Part shown: piece by piece, positions 1 through 5,216 of the stretch
How the letters are laid out: the number at the start of each line of letters is the position of its first letter
Position numbering within the stretch: position 1 is the first letter of the stretch
Source: RGIG3009 sp964433065
GTDB lineage: Bacteria; Bacillota; Clostridia; Oscillospirales; Acutalibacteraceae
NCBI GenBank assembly: GCA_964433065.1
Contig: CAYSPZ010000034.1
Location: 1-18,699 of the forward strand
DNA: 18,699 nucleotides
Direction: 5' to 3'
Made by a program: the position numbers and the translations under genes
The notes under the pieces: generated by a model
Database searches by the model: none
Told to the model about the DNA's origin: nothing
What the model saw: the letters and a program-made list of their open reading frames with translations, nothing else

Positions 1-24
1 TATTTTCTTCGGATTGATCACATA

Positions 25-86
25 CATTTCTTTGAAATGATTACATTCAACACTGCGTGTTGATTACATACAAGGCTTACGCCTTG
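25..86. repeat. Hairpin array 1: three tandem 6-bp hairpins with 8-nt spacers
   Basis: Three hairpins begin at 25, 48 and 71, an exact 23-nt period. The stems are CATTTC/GAAATG, CAACAC/GTGTTG and CAAGGC/GCCTTG, with loops of 3-4 nt. The stem sequences differ but each pairs perfectly and each arm begins with C and ends with G. The spacers between them are nearly identical: ATTACATT at 40-47, ATTACATA at 63-70, and ATCACATA at 17-24 before the first hairpin. A GGATTG at 11-16 may be the 3' arm of an earlier, degraded unit. The last 3' arm runs into the -35 box of the next gene. The function is not known to me. Confidence 0.8.
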
Positions 87-112
87 ATTTAGAAACAGTT
101 TTCTGCTATACT
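84..112 (+). promoter_or_regulatory. Sigma-A promoter of the four-helix-bundle gene
   Basis: TTGATT at 84-89 and TATACT at 107-112 are separated by 17 bp. The first three bases of the -35 box are the end of the last hairpin arm of array 1, so array structure and promoter are physically merged. Confidence 0.7.
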
Positions 113-131
113 GTTAATATGAGGTGAGAGT

Positions 132-497
132 ATGAAAGATAATCCGTTGCTTAAATATGCAGAACAGTTGGCGGTTGATATCGAAGCTTTATGCAAATCA
201 TTAGAACGCAAAGATAATTCTAATGCAATTTTTCAAATTGGCAAATCTTCTTCAAGTGTATTTGCGAATATTATCGAAGCTCAATATCCTCAAAGCCTAC
301 CCGATATGCTTTCTAAATTCAAAATCGCCCGTAAAGAATGTGTTGAAACAGAAAGTTGGTTGAAACTTTTATATTCTAACAATTCTATTGATGAAGAAAC
401 TTTTAAAAAGTATAGAAATCTTTGTGGCAGGATACAGCGTATGCTAACTTCCTCTTGCATAACCATTGAAAACAAAATAGATCAAAAAAAGCCGTGA
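132..497 (+). CDS. Four-helix-bundle protein (S23 / Avd-like)
   Basis: This 121-aa, all-helical protein resembles the four-helix-bundle family that includes the proteins encoded in 23S rRNA intervening sequences and the accessory protein Avd of diversity-generating retroelements. The typical pattern is visible: an N-terminal helix, then a segment like IGKSSSSVFANIIEA (about residues 36-50) matching the family's S-x-x-x-x-A-N-I-x-E motif, then KFKIARKECVETESWL (about 63-78), equivalent to the usual AxxSxxEtxywL stretch. The start at 132 has AGGTGAG four bases upstream. The gene lies directly behind hairpin array 1 and converges on a small repressor, with which it shares a terminator. Family members are usually basic and may bind nucleic acid; the role here is unknown. 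There is no diversity-generating reverse transcriptase in the window. Confidence 0.75.
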   Translation: MKDNPLLKYAEQLAVDIEALCKSLERKDNSNAIFQIGKSSSSVFANIIEAQYPQSLPDMLSKFKIARKECVETESWLKLLYSNNSIDEETFKKYRNLCGRIQRMLTSSCITIENKIDQKKP

Positions 498-514
498 ATT
501 TCACGGCTTATTCT
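484..514. terminator. Bidirectional terminator between converging genes
   Basis: A 7-bp stem, GCCGTGA (491-497) with TCACGGC (501-507), has an A-run on the left and a T-rich stretch on the right. It overlaps the stop codons of both the four-helix-bundle gene and the opposing regulator gene. Confidence 0.75.
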
Positions 515-731
515 TTTTCTTATATGTCTCGGGAATATCCAAAAGGTAGTCGGAAGACACCTTAAAAAAATGACAGAAAGCAATAATATCATCAATGTTC
601 GGTTCGTATTTTCCGCACTCAATATAAGATATCTTTCGCTGTGTTATACCAATCGCTTTCCCAAGTTCTGTTTGGTTTAAGTCGGCATCCTCTCGCAAAT
701 TTCGAATCTTTTCGCCAAAAGTCAATTTCAT
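501..731 (-). CDS. Small XRE/Cro-type HTH transcriptional regulator
   Basis: This 76-aa protein consists almost entirely of one HTH_3 (Cro/C1-type) domain. It runs FGEKIRNLREDADLNQTELG, then KAIGITQRKISYIECGKYEPNIDD with a recognition helix around residues 30-42, then a helical end FKVSSDYLLDIPE. This is the usual layout of phage and mobile-element repressors that lack a C-terminal sensor domain. The start at 731 was chosen because GGAGGT lies just upstream on the minus strand and because homology begins at MKLTFGEKIR. It is divergent from the 57-aa HTH gene at 801, and a dyad in the gap is a plausible operator for it. It converges with the four-helix-bundle gene. Some retron systems carry HTH proteins, but nothing here ties this one to the retron directly. 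Confidence 0.85.
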   Translation of the reverse strand: MKLTFGEKIRNLREDADLNQTELGKAIGITQRKISYIECGKYEPNIDDIIAFCHFFKVSSDYLLDIPETYKKKNKP

Positions 732-741
732 AATTCCACCT

Positions 742-765
742 CCGACTATATTGTGCCATAGACGG
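742..765. promoter_or_regulatory. Operator-like dyad over the divergent promoter
   Basis: CCGACTAT (742-749) and ATAGACGG (758-765) form an 8-bp inverted repeat with one mismatch and an 8-nt centre. It overlaps the -35 box of the rightward promoter, and its left half begins 10 bases upstream of the leftward gene's start codon. Binding by the adjacent XRE protein is inferred from position. Confidence 0.5.
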
Positions 766-779
766 AAAACATCTATAAT
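751..779 (+). promoter_or_regulatory. Promoter of the 57-aa HTH gene and lipoprotein
   Basis: TTGTGC (751-756), a 17-bp spacer and a perfect TATAAT (774-779). The -35 box lies inside the operator-like dyad. Confidence 0.6.
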
Positions 780-800
780 TGTCGAGAAGGGGGTAATTTT

Positions 801-974
801 ATGGCTGATATGGGGACAAAAGAGGCGGCAGCGGTTTGGGGAGTTTCGCAGCGAAAGGTTCAAGATTTTTGTAGAACTACTACCGACAAAAGAATTACGC
901 AAGATAGAAAGGGATGTCCTTATCACATTCCGAAAGACTATCCAAATCCATTTACAAAGGAGAAAAGAAAATGA
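801..974 (+). CDS. Small HTH (excisionase/MerR-like) protein, 57 aa
   Basis: The start at 801 gives a 57-aa product beginning MADMGTKEAAAVWGVSQRKV and ending KEKRK. The pattern TKEAAAVWGVSQRKVQDFCR is a winged-helix/HTH of the excisionase or MerR-N type. It is followed by RKGCPYHIPKDYPNP, the wing and the usual 'x-Y-x-I-P-K-D' ending of small clostridial HTH proteins. The ribosome binding site is an AAGGGGG run at about 785-791. The stop codon overlaps the start of the next gene (ATGA at 971-974), indicating translational coupling with the lipoprotein. It probably binds DNA; whether it regulates or acts in element excision cannot be told. No integrase is present in the window. Confidence 0.65.
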   Translation: MADMGTKEAAAVWGVSQRKVQDFCRTTTDKRITQDRKGCPYHIPKDYPNPFTKEKRK

Positions 975-1405
975 AAAAAATAGTGTTAGCAATTTTAGCT
1001 TTGGCGATGTGCCTATCCTTAACTGCTTGTGGAGGTGGAAATTATACGATTAATTTACCCTCTGGTAGCACAGAGAGTATGAGCGCGAAAGACTTTGTTG
1101 AATTAAAGAAAAACAATCAACTTAAATATTCGAAAGAATATGCTGGTTGTTCTATTAGTGGTTCTGGTAAGATTACCAAAATCGAAAATGGCGTGGCTAA
1201 TGGGTTTTATTATTACACCAATGAGTATAGTTATTATACAATTACTATTAATGATGAAATAGTGATTTTAACCTTAGAGGAATATTTACCAAGTTGTGAA
1301 GTAGGAGATACTGTTGCGTTCAAAGCGGAAGTCCAAGATGTAAAAATGGGAGAGATTTTACTGTTCAATCAAAACGAGAAATCTGCAACGATTACTAAGA
1401 AATAG
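971..1405 (+). CDS. Small lipoprotein with OB-fold-like domain
   Basis: This 144-aa protein has a clear lipoprotein signal: MKKIVLAILALAMCLSLTAC, with lipobox LTAC and the modified cysteine at residue 20. The mature part is about 120 residues, beta-rich, and includes CSISGSGKITKIENG and ITINDEIVILTLEEYLPSCEVGDTVAFKAEVQD. That pattern is compatible with an OB-fold like those in other clostridial lipoproteins, but I cannot assign a family. The start at 971 has AAGGAG upstream and overlaps the stop of the preceding HTH gene. It would sit on the outer face of the membrane. It is followed by a strong terminator, so it is the last gene of its two-gene unit. No enzymatic motif is visible. Confidence 0.7.
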   Translation: MKKIVLAILALAMCLSLTACGGGNYTINLPSGSTESMSAKDFVELKKNNQLKYSKEYAGCSISGSGKITKIENGVANGFYYYTNEYSYYTITINDEIVILTLEEYLPSCEVGDTVAFKAEVQDVKMGEILLFNQNEKSATITKK

Positions 1406-1464
1406 ATTTTAAAATATTTCGATTTTTGGAACTTTTCATTCGTGCCATTAAGTTCAAACTTCCC

Positions 1465-1498
1465 AAAAAAGAACGAAGCAATTGCTTCGTTCTTTTTT
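1465..1498. terminator. Perfect-palindrome terminator after the lipoprotein
   Basis: GAACGAAGCAA (1471-1481) is followed directly by its reverse complement (1482-1492). The palindrome is flanked by six A on the left and six T on the right. It works in either direction. Confidence 0.9.
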
Positions 1499-1501
1499 AT
1501 C

Positions 1502-1602
1502 CATTGCGAAAGCAATAGTATATCATCACACGAAGTGTGTATTCTTTCGCAATGATGAGATACAAAGCGTTCCGCTTTGATGATATGCACGGCTTTGCCG
1601 TG
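1502..1602. repeat. Hairpin array 2: variable stems with conserved spacers
   Basis: The clearest units are CAAAGCG-TTC-CGCTTTG (1563-1579) and CACGGC-TTT-GCCGTG (1588-1602), separated by ATGATATG and preceded by ATGAGATA. CACAC-GAA-GTGTG (1527-1539) is nested inside an 11-bp outer pair, CATTGCGAAAG (1502-1512) with CTTTCGCAATG (1544-1554). The outer left arm can alternatively fold locally as ATTGC-gaaa-GCAAT. The design is that of array 1 (different stems, similar A/T-rich 8-nt spacers), and it lies between a terminator and the retron promoter. Confidence 0.75.
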
Positions 1603-1708
1603 ATAAACGCGGTCGACGATTGGCAAGGCGGCGCGTCCGCCGCAGACAGAGTCGGGCACCGCAAGAGTACGGGTCGTATGTTCGTGCCTCAACATTAGAA
1701 GAAAAGTA

Positions 1709-1736
1709 TTGCAAAACGTCAAAATCAATGTATAAT
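1709..1736 (+). promoter_or_regulatory. Promoter of the retron non-coding RNA and RT
   Basis: TTGCAA (1709-1714), a 16-bp spacer and a perfect TATAAT (1731-1736). Transcription would begin around 1742-1744, which is exactly where the a1 arm of the retron RNA starts. The 105 bases before it, from 1603, contain no gene; a short GC-rich hairpin (GGCGG/CCGCC, 1627-1641) is the only structure seen. Confidence 0.75.
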
Positions 1737-1741
1737 AGAAA

Positions 1742-1994
1742 AACGGAACAACAGTGTATTTCGTCTTTGGCGAAAGGGATGGCGAGTCGTCATCTTATCA
1801 CTCATATTTAATCTCATTCGCTGCACAAACCCTACAAAAGTTTTTCTCCGCGCAAATGCGCTCCCGAAAACTTTTGAGTATCGGGCTTGTTCCGCTCAGC
1901 CGAAGTGCTCATCGTAGTTACTGCAAGGTTCCGTAAACTTCACCTTGCTTAAATACGATTGCGCGCTTGTCATACAAATTGGTGTTGTTCTGTT
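1742..1994 (+). ncRNA. Retron msr-msd non-coding RNA
   Basis: The arms a1 (1742-1753, AACGGAACAACA) and a2 (1983-1994, TGTTGTTCTGTT) pair over 12 bp with one G-U. In known retrons the branching guanosine lies just 3' of a1, and G1754 is in that position here. Two short msr-like hairpins follow: TTTCGTC/GGCGAAA (1759-1775, one G-U) and GATGGC/GTCATC (1778-1794, one G-U). The presumed msd holds a long hairpin with a perfect 10-bp stem, 1835-1844 with 1867-1876, capped by GCGC-AAAT-GCGC (1850-1861) and extended downward with bulges (1826-1834 with 1879-1889). A second hairpin is GCAAGGT/ACCTTGC (1923-1929 with 1942-1948) inside ATCGTA/TACGAT (1911-1916 with 1954-1959). The a2 arm ends 23 bases before the RT start. 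The limits of msr and msd are inferred. Confidence 0.8.
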
Positions 1995-2017
1995 ACGAGT
2001 CGGGAAAGGAGAGTTAT

Positions 2018-2929
2018 ATGATCGTTTACAAAGAGATTGCGTCTATCGAGCAGGATTTGGGGGTTTCCGCTAAAACCTTGTACGGCTTGAGCAACAATCT
2101 CTCCAAACACTACCACAGTGTTTACATTCCGAAGAGTGACGGAAGCAAACGAAAACTCTCTGTTCCCGATTCAATTTTGAAACGCGTACAGAAATCCATC
2201 GCCGACAACATACTTGTTCAATATACGGTTTCAAAATATGCGAAAGCATATAAAACAGGGTCCAGTGTTCAACAAAATGCACGACCGCACATTGGAAAGA
2301 AAAAAATATTGAAGTTGGATATCGACGGCTTTTTTGACCATATTTTATATTCACAGGTTAAGGACACGGTTTTTTGCAAAGAAAAGTATTCACAACCCAT
2401 TCGAATACTTTTAACTATGCTTTGTTATCACAACGATTCGCTCCCTCAAGGTGCGCCGACGTCACCTGCCATTACCAATATTATTATGCGCGATTTTGAT
2501 GAGAAGGTCGGTGCGTTTTGCAACAAGAAAAACGTAGCCTATACAAGATATTGCGACGATATGACCTTTTCGGGAGATTTTGATGAGAAGGACATTATTA
2601 GTTTTGTGAAAAACGAACTGCTCAAACTGGGGTTATTTTTGAAAAGCCGCAAAACCGCGTTAGTTCCCGCAACCAAAAGGCAGTGTGTAACCGGCATCGT
2701 CGTTAATGAAAAAATCAACATTACAAAAGAATACAAGAAGAAAATCCGTCAAGAAATGTATTACATTCGAAAATTCGGTTTGAACGAGCATCTAAACCGA
2801 ATGAATATATCGGATAGAGAGCACTATATCCTGTCACTCAAAGGAAGGATTGCTTTTGTGCTTCAAACCACACCGAATGACAACGAGTTTATGGAATATA
2901 AGCATTTTCTCCATTCAATTAGCCGGTAA
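2018..2929 (+). CDS. Retron reverse transcriptase
   Basis: This 303-aa, RT-only protein is of typical retron RT length. Retron-specific marks are the NAxxH motif of region X (NARPH, residues 87-91) and the VTG triplet of region Y (CVTGIVVN, 223-230). Catalytic parts are KLDIDGFFDHI with Asp101, LPQGAPTSPAITN (142-154), and YCDD (178-181) with the two catalytic aspartates; the usual YADD has Cys for Ala. The QGxPxSP form argues against a diversity-generating RT. The start at 2018 has AAAGGAG 6 bases upstream; an upstream in-frame extension would run through the a2 arm and has no ribosome binding site. It should reverse-transcribe the adjacent RNA into msDNA joined 2'-5' to RNA. Retrons generally act in anti-phage defence with an effector, but no recognised effector is fused or adjacent here. 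Confidence 0.93.
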   Translation: MIVYKEIASIEQDLGVSAKTLYGLSNNLSKHYHSVYIPKSDGSKRKLSVPDSILKRVQKSIADNILVQYTVSKYAKAYKTGSSVQQNARPHIGKKKILKLDIDGFFDHILYSQVKDTVFCKEKYSQPIRILLTMLCYHNDSLPQGAPTSPAITNIIMRDFDEKVGAFCNKKNVAYTRYCDDMTFSGDFDEKDIISFVKNELLKLGLFLKSRKTALVPATKRQCVTGIVVNEKINITKEYKKKIRQEMYYIRKFGLNEHLNRMNISDREHYILSLKGRIAFVLQTTPNDNEFMEYKHFLHSISR

Positions 2930-2961
2930 AACTTGAATGTATCCATTTTGATTTCGCCCTT

Positions 2962-3008
2962 AAGAACACGGCATACCTCTTTCGAAGTATGCTGTGTTCT
3001 TGTTTTTT
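2962..3008 (+). terminator. Terminator of the retron transcript
   Basis: A 15-bp stem (2962-2976 with 2987-3001, one G-U) with a 10-nt loop, followed by T-rich sequence. It closes the RNA-RT transcription unit and separates it from the opposing AraC remnant. Confidence 0.9.
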
Positions 3009-3010
3009 AT

Positions 3011-3654
3011 TCAGCCGTTTCGTTCTCTCCCCGCTTTATACGGAGTTTGACCCATAATCGAGCGGTATGCACTGATAAAATACGATACGCTGTTATATCC
3101 GCAGGCGGTCGCCGCTTCGCTTACCGAACAACCGGTCAGCGTCAGTAACTGCTTGGCTTTGCTGACCCTCGTTCGGTTCAGGTAGTTCTTAAACGTCATT
3201 CCCGTTACCTGCTTGAAACTTCTCGAAAAGTAACTGTAACTTATCCCATAACTTTTTGCCAGTTCTTTTTCGTCGATATCCTCGGCGAACGTTTCCCGAA
3301 CGTCGTTCATCACCGAGTATATCAACCACGATATTTGATTGCTCACCAGCGGCTCATTCGGCGCGTCATATCTAAGTATACTCAGCATAAGTTCCATAAT
3401 TTTCAGTTTTATGGCTACCTCGGACGCATACCCTCTTTGTTCGAATTCGCTGATAAGCGCGTCAAGCGCCCGTTTTATTCCGCTCTCCTCAAGTTCCGCC
3501 TTTTTCCAAAGACACTTGTTTTCTTTGCGGTTGAGCGCAAAGCGCATCGCATATCCCGCGCCCTCATCGCGCTCGGCGAAATCCACGAAAAAACGACGGC
3601 GGTATTTTAATGACGTAATAACGGTTCTGTTCGCTTTCACCGGTTACGACGTAA
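3011..3654 (-). pseudogene. AraC-family regulator, 5'-truncated and frameshifted
   Basis: The C-terminal DNA-binding part is intact, with two HTH motifs (DEKELAKSYGISYSYFSRSFKQVTG and SVSEAATACGYNSVSYFISAYRS) and the usual PYKAGR-like end. A complete AraC/cupin regulator of this type is about 270-300 aa with a cupin domain of about 100 residues in front. Here only its last strand survives, and in another frame: 3647 downward reads VTGESEQNRYYVIKIPPSFF, which continues as VDFAERDEGAGYAMRF only if one base is gained or lost in the A6 run at 3588-3593. The longest open frame (GTG at 3640, 209 aa) starts inside this junk with a stop just before it and no good ribosome binding site. I read it as a decayed gene whose promoter and N-terminus were deleted at about 3655. 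Confidence 0.7.
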
Positions 3655-3670
3655 TGAATGGCACCTGAGC

Positions 3671-3712
3671 AAAAAAGACGAGCAGATGGTTGTCCAATGC
3701 TCGTCTTTTTTT
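3671..3712. terminator. Orphan bidirectional terminator
   Basis: Perfect 14-nt arms (3671-3684 and 3698-3711), A6 on the left and T-run on the right, with a 13-nt loop that contains a further TGG/CCA pairing. No intact gene ends here on either strand, so it is probably left over from a gene deleted along with the front of the AraC regulator. Confidence 0.8.
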
Positions 3713-3745
3713 GTTTCGTTTTTCACTGTGAAATTCTCCCCTTTC

Positions 3746-3773
3746 TTGACTTTTTTCGACAGAGTGGTATACT
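3746..3773 (+). promoter_or_regulatory. Promoter separated from the carboxypeptidase gene by an insertion
   Basis: TTGACT (3746-3751), a 16-bp spacer and TATACT (3768-3773). The inverted-repeat element begins 6-7 bases after the -10 box, at or just before the expected transcription start. Confidence 0.65.
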
Positions 3774-3779
3774 GATACA

Positions 3780-4333
3780 TAGGGTAGCGCGACATATCCG
3801 AACTCCGTTTTTGAGCGGCGGATTTTCGCTCGACCCTTCGTTAAAATACTCGCCAATACGGGCGTATTGGCTGTGTTTTGTGCCTTGCTCGAATAAAAAT
3901 CCGCACGCTCAAAAATCTTCGACCTGAAAGCGAGGAGATTTCGAGGGATTTGTGTTCGAGTTGGGCGAAGCAAGGCTTCCGCCTTGCGAGAACAAATTGG
4001 ACGCAAATATCCGAAAAATAGCCAAAAAGAGCCGAACTCTAATCGGTCAACGTTGCGATTTTACCCTGCGCCTTCGTTATTCTCACTTGGAATACACATA
4101 GTATTTCCTCGCTCAAATGCCTTGCCGCAAGCCAAAATCGCGACCGTTGACTTGTATGCAACCCACAAGAGCGGCTTTTTGAGAAAAAACGAAGTTGAGG
4201 AGTGCCGATATACGAGCGTATATCAAGCGACGAAACAAAGGTTTTGCCGAAAAGCCGCCTTGTGGGCGGTCAGAGGTTCGGCTCTGTTTGGCTATCCGCT
4301 TTAAGGCGGGGTCGGATATGTCGCGCTACCCTA
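3780..4333. mobile_element. MITE-like element with 22-bp perfect terminal inverted repeats
   Basis: Positions 3780-3801 (beginning TAGGGTAGCGCG) are the exact reverse complement of 4312-4333. The outermost bases are TA on each side, which fits a TA target duplication as made by IS630/Tc1-mariner transposases. Inside there is no convincing coding region, but there are nested inverted repeats: about 4022-4045 against about 4272-4297 (AGAGCCGAAC-type core), and about 4046-4064 against 4131-4151. Local hairpins include GCCAATAC-GGGC-GTATTGGC (3852-3871), AAGGC-TTCC-GCCTT and GATATAC-GAGC-GTATATC (4207-4224). Length, perfect termini and lack of genes indicate a non-autonomous element; the transposase family is inferred only from the TA ends. 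Confidence 0.65.
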
Positions 4334-4352
4334 CTCGATTGGAGGGGCCTTT

Positions 4353-5176
4353 ATGTTGTTTCGCCGCAAAACTGCTTGTGTGTTTATGCTCACGGTCTGT
4401 TTGCTCATTGCCGCGTGTGTGCCCGTGGCAGACGTGAAAACGGATTCTATCGTAACAACAACCGCAACAACAACCGCCGTTACCACTACCACCACAACTA
4501 CTGCAACGGTACCGACGACAACGACCGCCAAAGCAACGACGACCGCGACGAAAAACGTCGCCGCGCCGACTACGCAGGTGAGCGTCACGTTAGACCCCAC
4601 TTATTCGCGGCTTCTGTTGGTCAACGCGGATAATCCGTTGCCGTCGGATTACGACAGCACGGGTAATCTCACCACCGTGGATAAGCGATATATCAACGGC
4701 AGTTTGAACCAGGTGGACAAAGGGATCCATCCGTATTTGATGGCAATTTGAAAGCGGCATGGGCAGACGGGGTGCAACTGTACGTCCGTTCCCCCTACCG
4801 TTCGTATAACACGCAGAAGTACTTGTTCAACAAGAAAGTACAACGCGTGATCAACGCAGGTACACCTGCCGACCAAGCGGAAGCGGTCGCCGCGCAGGCG
4901 GTTGCCCGTCCCGGTACGAGCGAACACCAAACGGGGCTTGCAATTGACTTTAACATCGCGGATTCCGAGTTTGAGCAGATGCCCGCGTACGGGTGGATGA
5001 AAGAACATGCCGCCGATTACGGGTTCATTATGCGGTATCCGAAAGATAAGATCGATATCACGGGCGTGATGTACGAGTCGTGGCATTGGCGGTTTGTGGG
5101 TATCAACGTCGCCAAAGAGATCAATACGCTCGGTGTTACGTTAGAAGAATATCTGGCACTGAAAAACGCTGAATAA
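4353..5176 (+). pseudogene. VanY-like D-alanyl-D-alanine carboxypeptidase lipoprotein, frameshifted
   Basis: The front half (4353-4751, 132 aa) has a signal ending in lipobox LIAAC (Cys22), a Thr/Ala-rich linker (about residues 32-75) and the start of a peptidase M15 domain (NADNPLPSDY...DKGIHPYLMAI). It stops at TGA 4749-4751. The domain continues in the -1 frame from 4748 as LKAAWADGVQLYVRSPYRSYNTQKYLF, then GTSEHQTGLAIDFN (zinc-binding SxHxxGxAxD) and ESWHWRFV (catalytic Glu and the WHxR zinc histidine), ending at 5176. The family normally has YLxxMLxAA unbroken here, so one base is missing around 4744-4750. No canonical slippery heptamer is present, so a mutation or base-calling error is more likely than programmed frameshifting. 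GGAGGGG precedes the start. If intact it would trim the terminal D-Ala of peptidoglycan stem peptides outside the membrane. Confidence 0.85.
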
Positions 5177-5180
5177 TGAA

Positions 5181-5214
5181 AGAGGTCGCATCCGTTCGGA
5201 TGCGACCTCTTTTT
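5181..5214. terminator. Terminator after the carboxypeptidase gene
   Basis: A 13-bp perfect stem (5181-5193 with 5198-5210), GTTC loop and T-run. The opposing NagB-like gene ends 3 bases later, so the hairpin probably serves both. Confidence 0.9.
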
Positions 5215-5216
5215 GA

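Noticed and set aside
25..86. CRISPR array
   Set aside because: The conserved part is only 8 nt, the variable parts are self-complementary hairpins, and no cas gene is present.
1967..2017. Upstream in-frame extension of the RT
   Set aside because: It would translate the a2 arm of the ncRNA and has no ribosome binding site; the ATG at 2018 has AAAGGAG at proper spacing.
132..2929. Diversity-generating retroelement (Avd-like protein plus RT)
   Set aside because: The RT has QGAPTSP, NAxxH and VTG motifs of retrons rather than DGR features, and no template/variable repeat pair was seen near it.
3644..4006. Minus-strand open frame across the inverted-repeat element
   Set aside because: It crosses an element end and a terminator, has no ribosome binding site and shows no protein-like pattern.
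4741..4755. Programmed -1 frameshift in the carboxypeptidase
   Set aside because: No canonical slippery heptamer at the break, and the family is not known for frameshifting; a base deletion is simpler.
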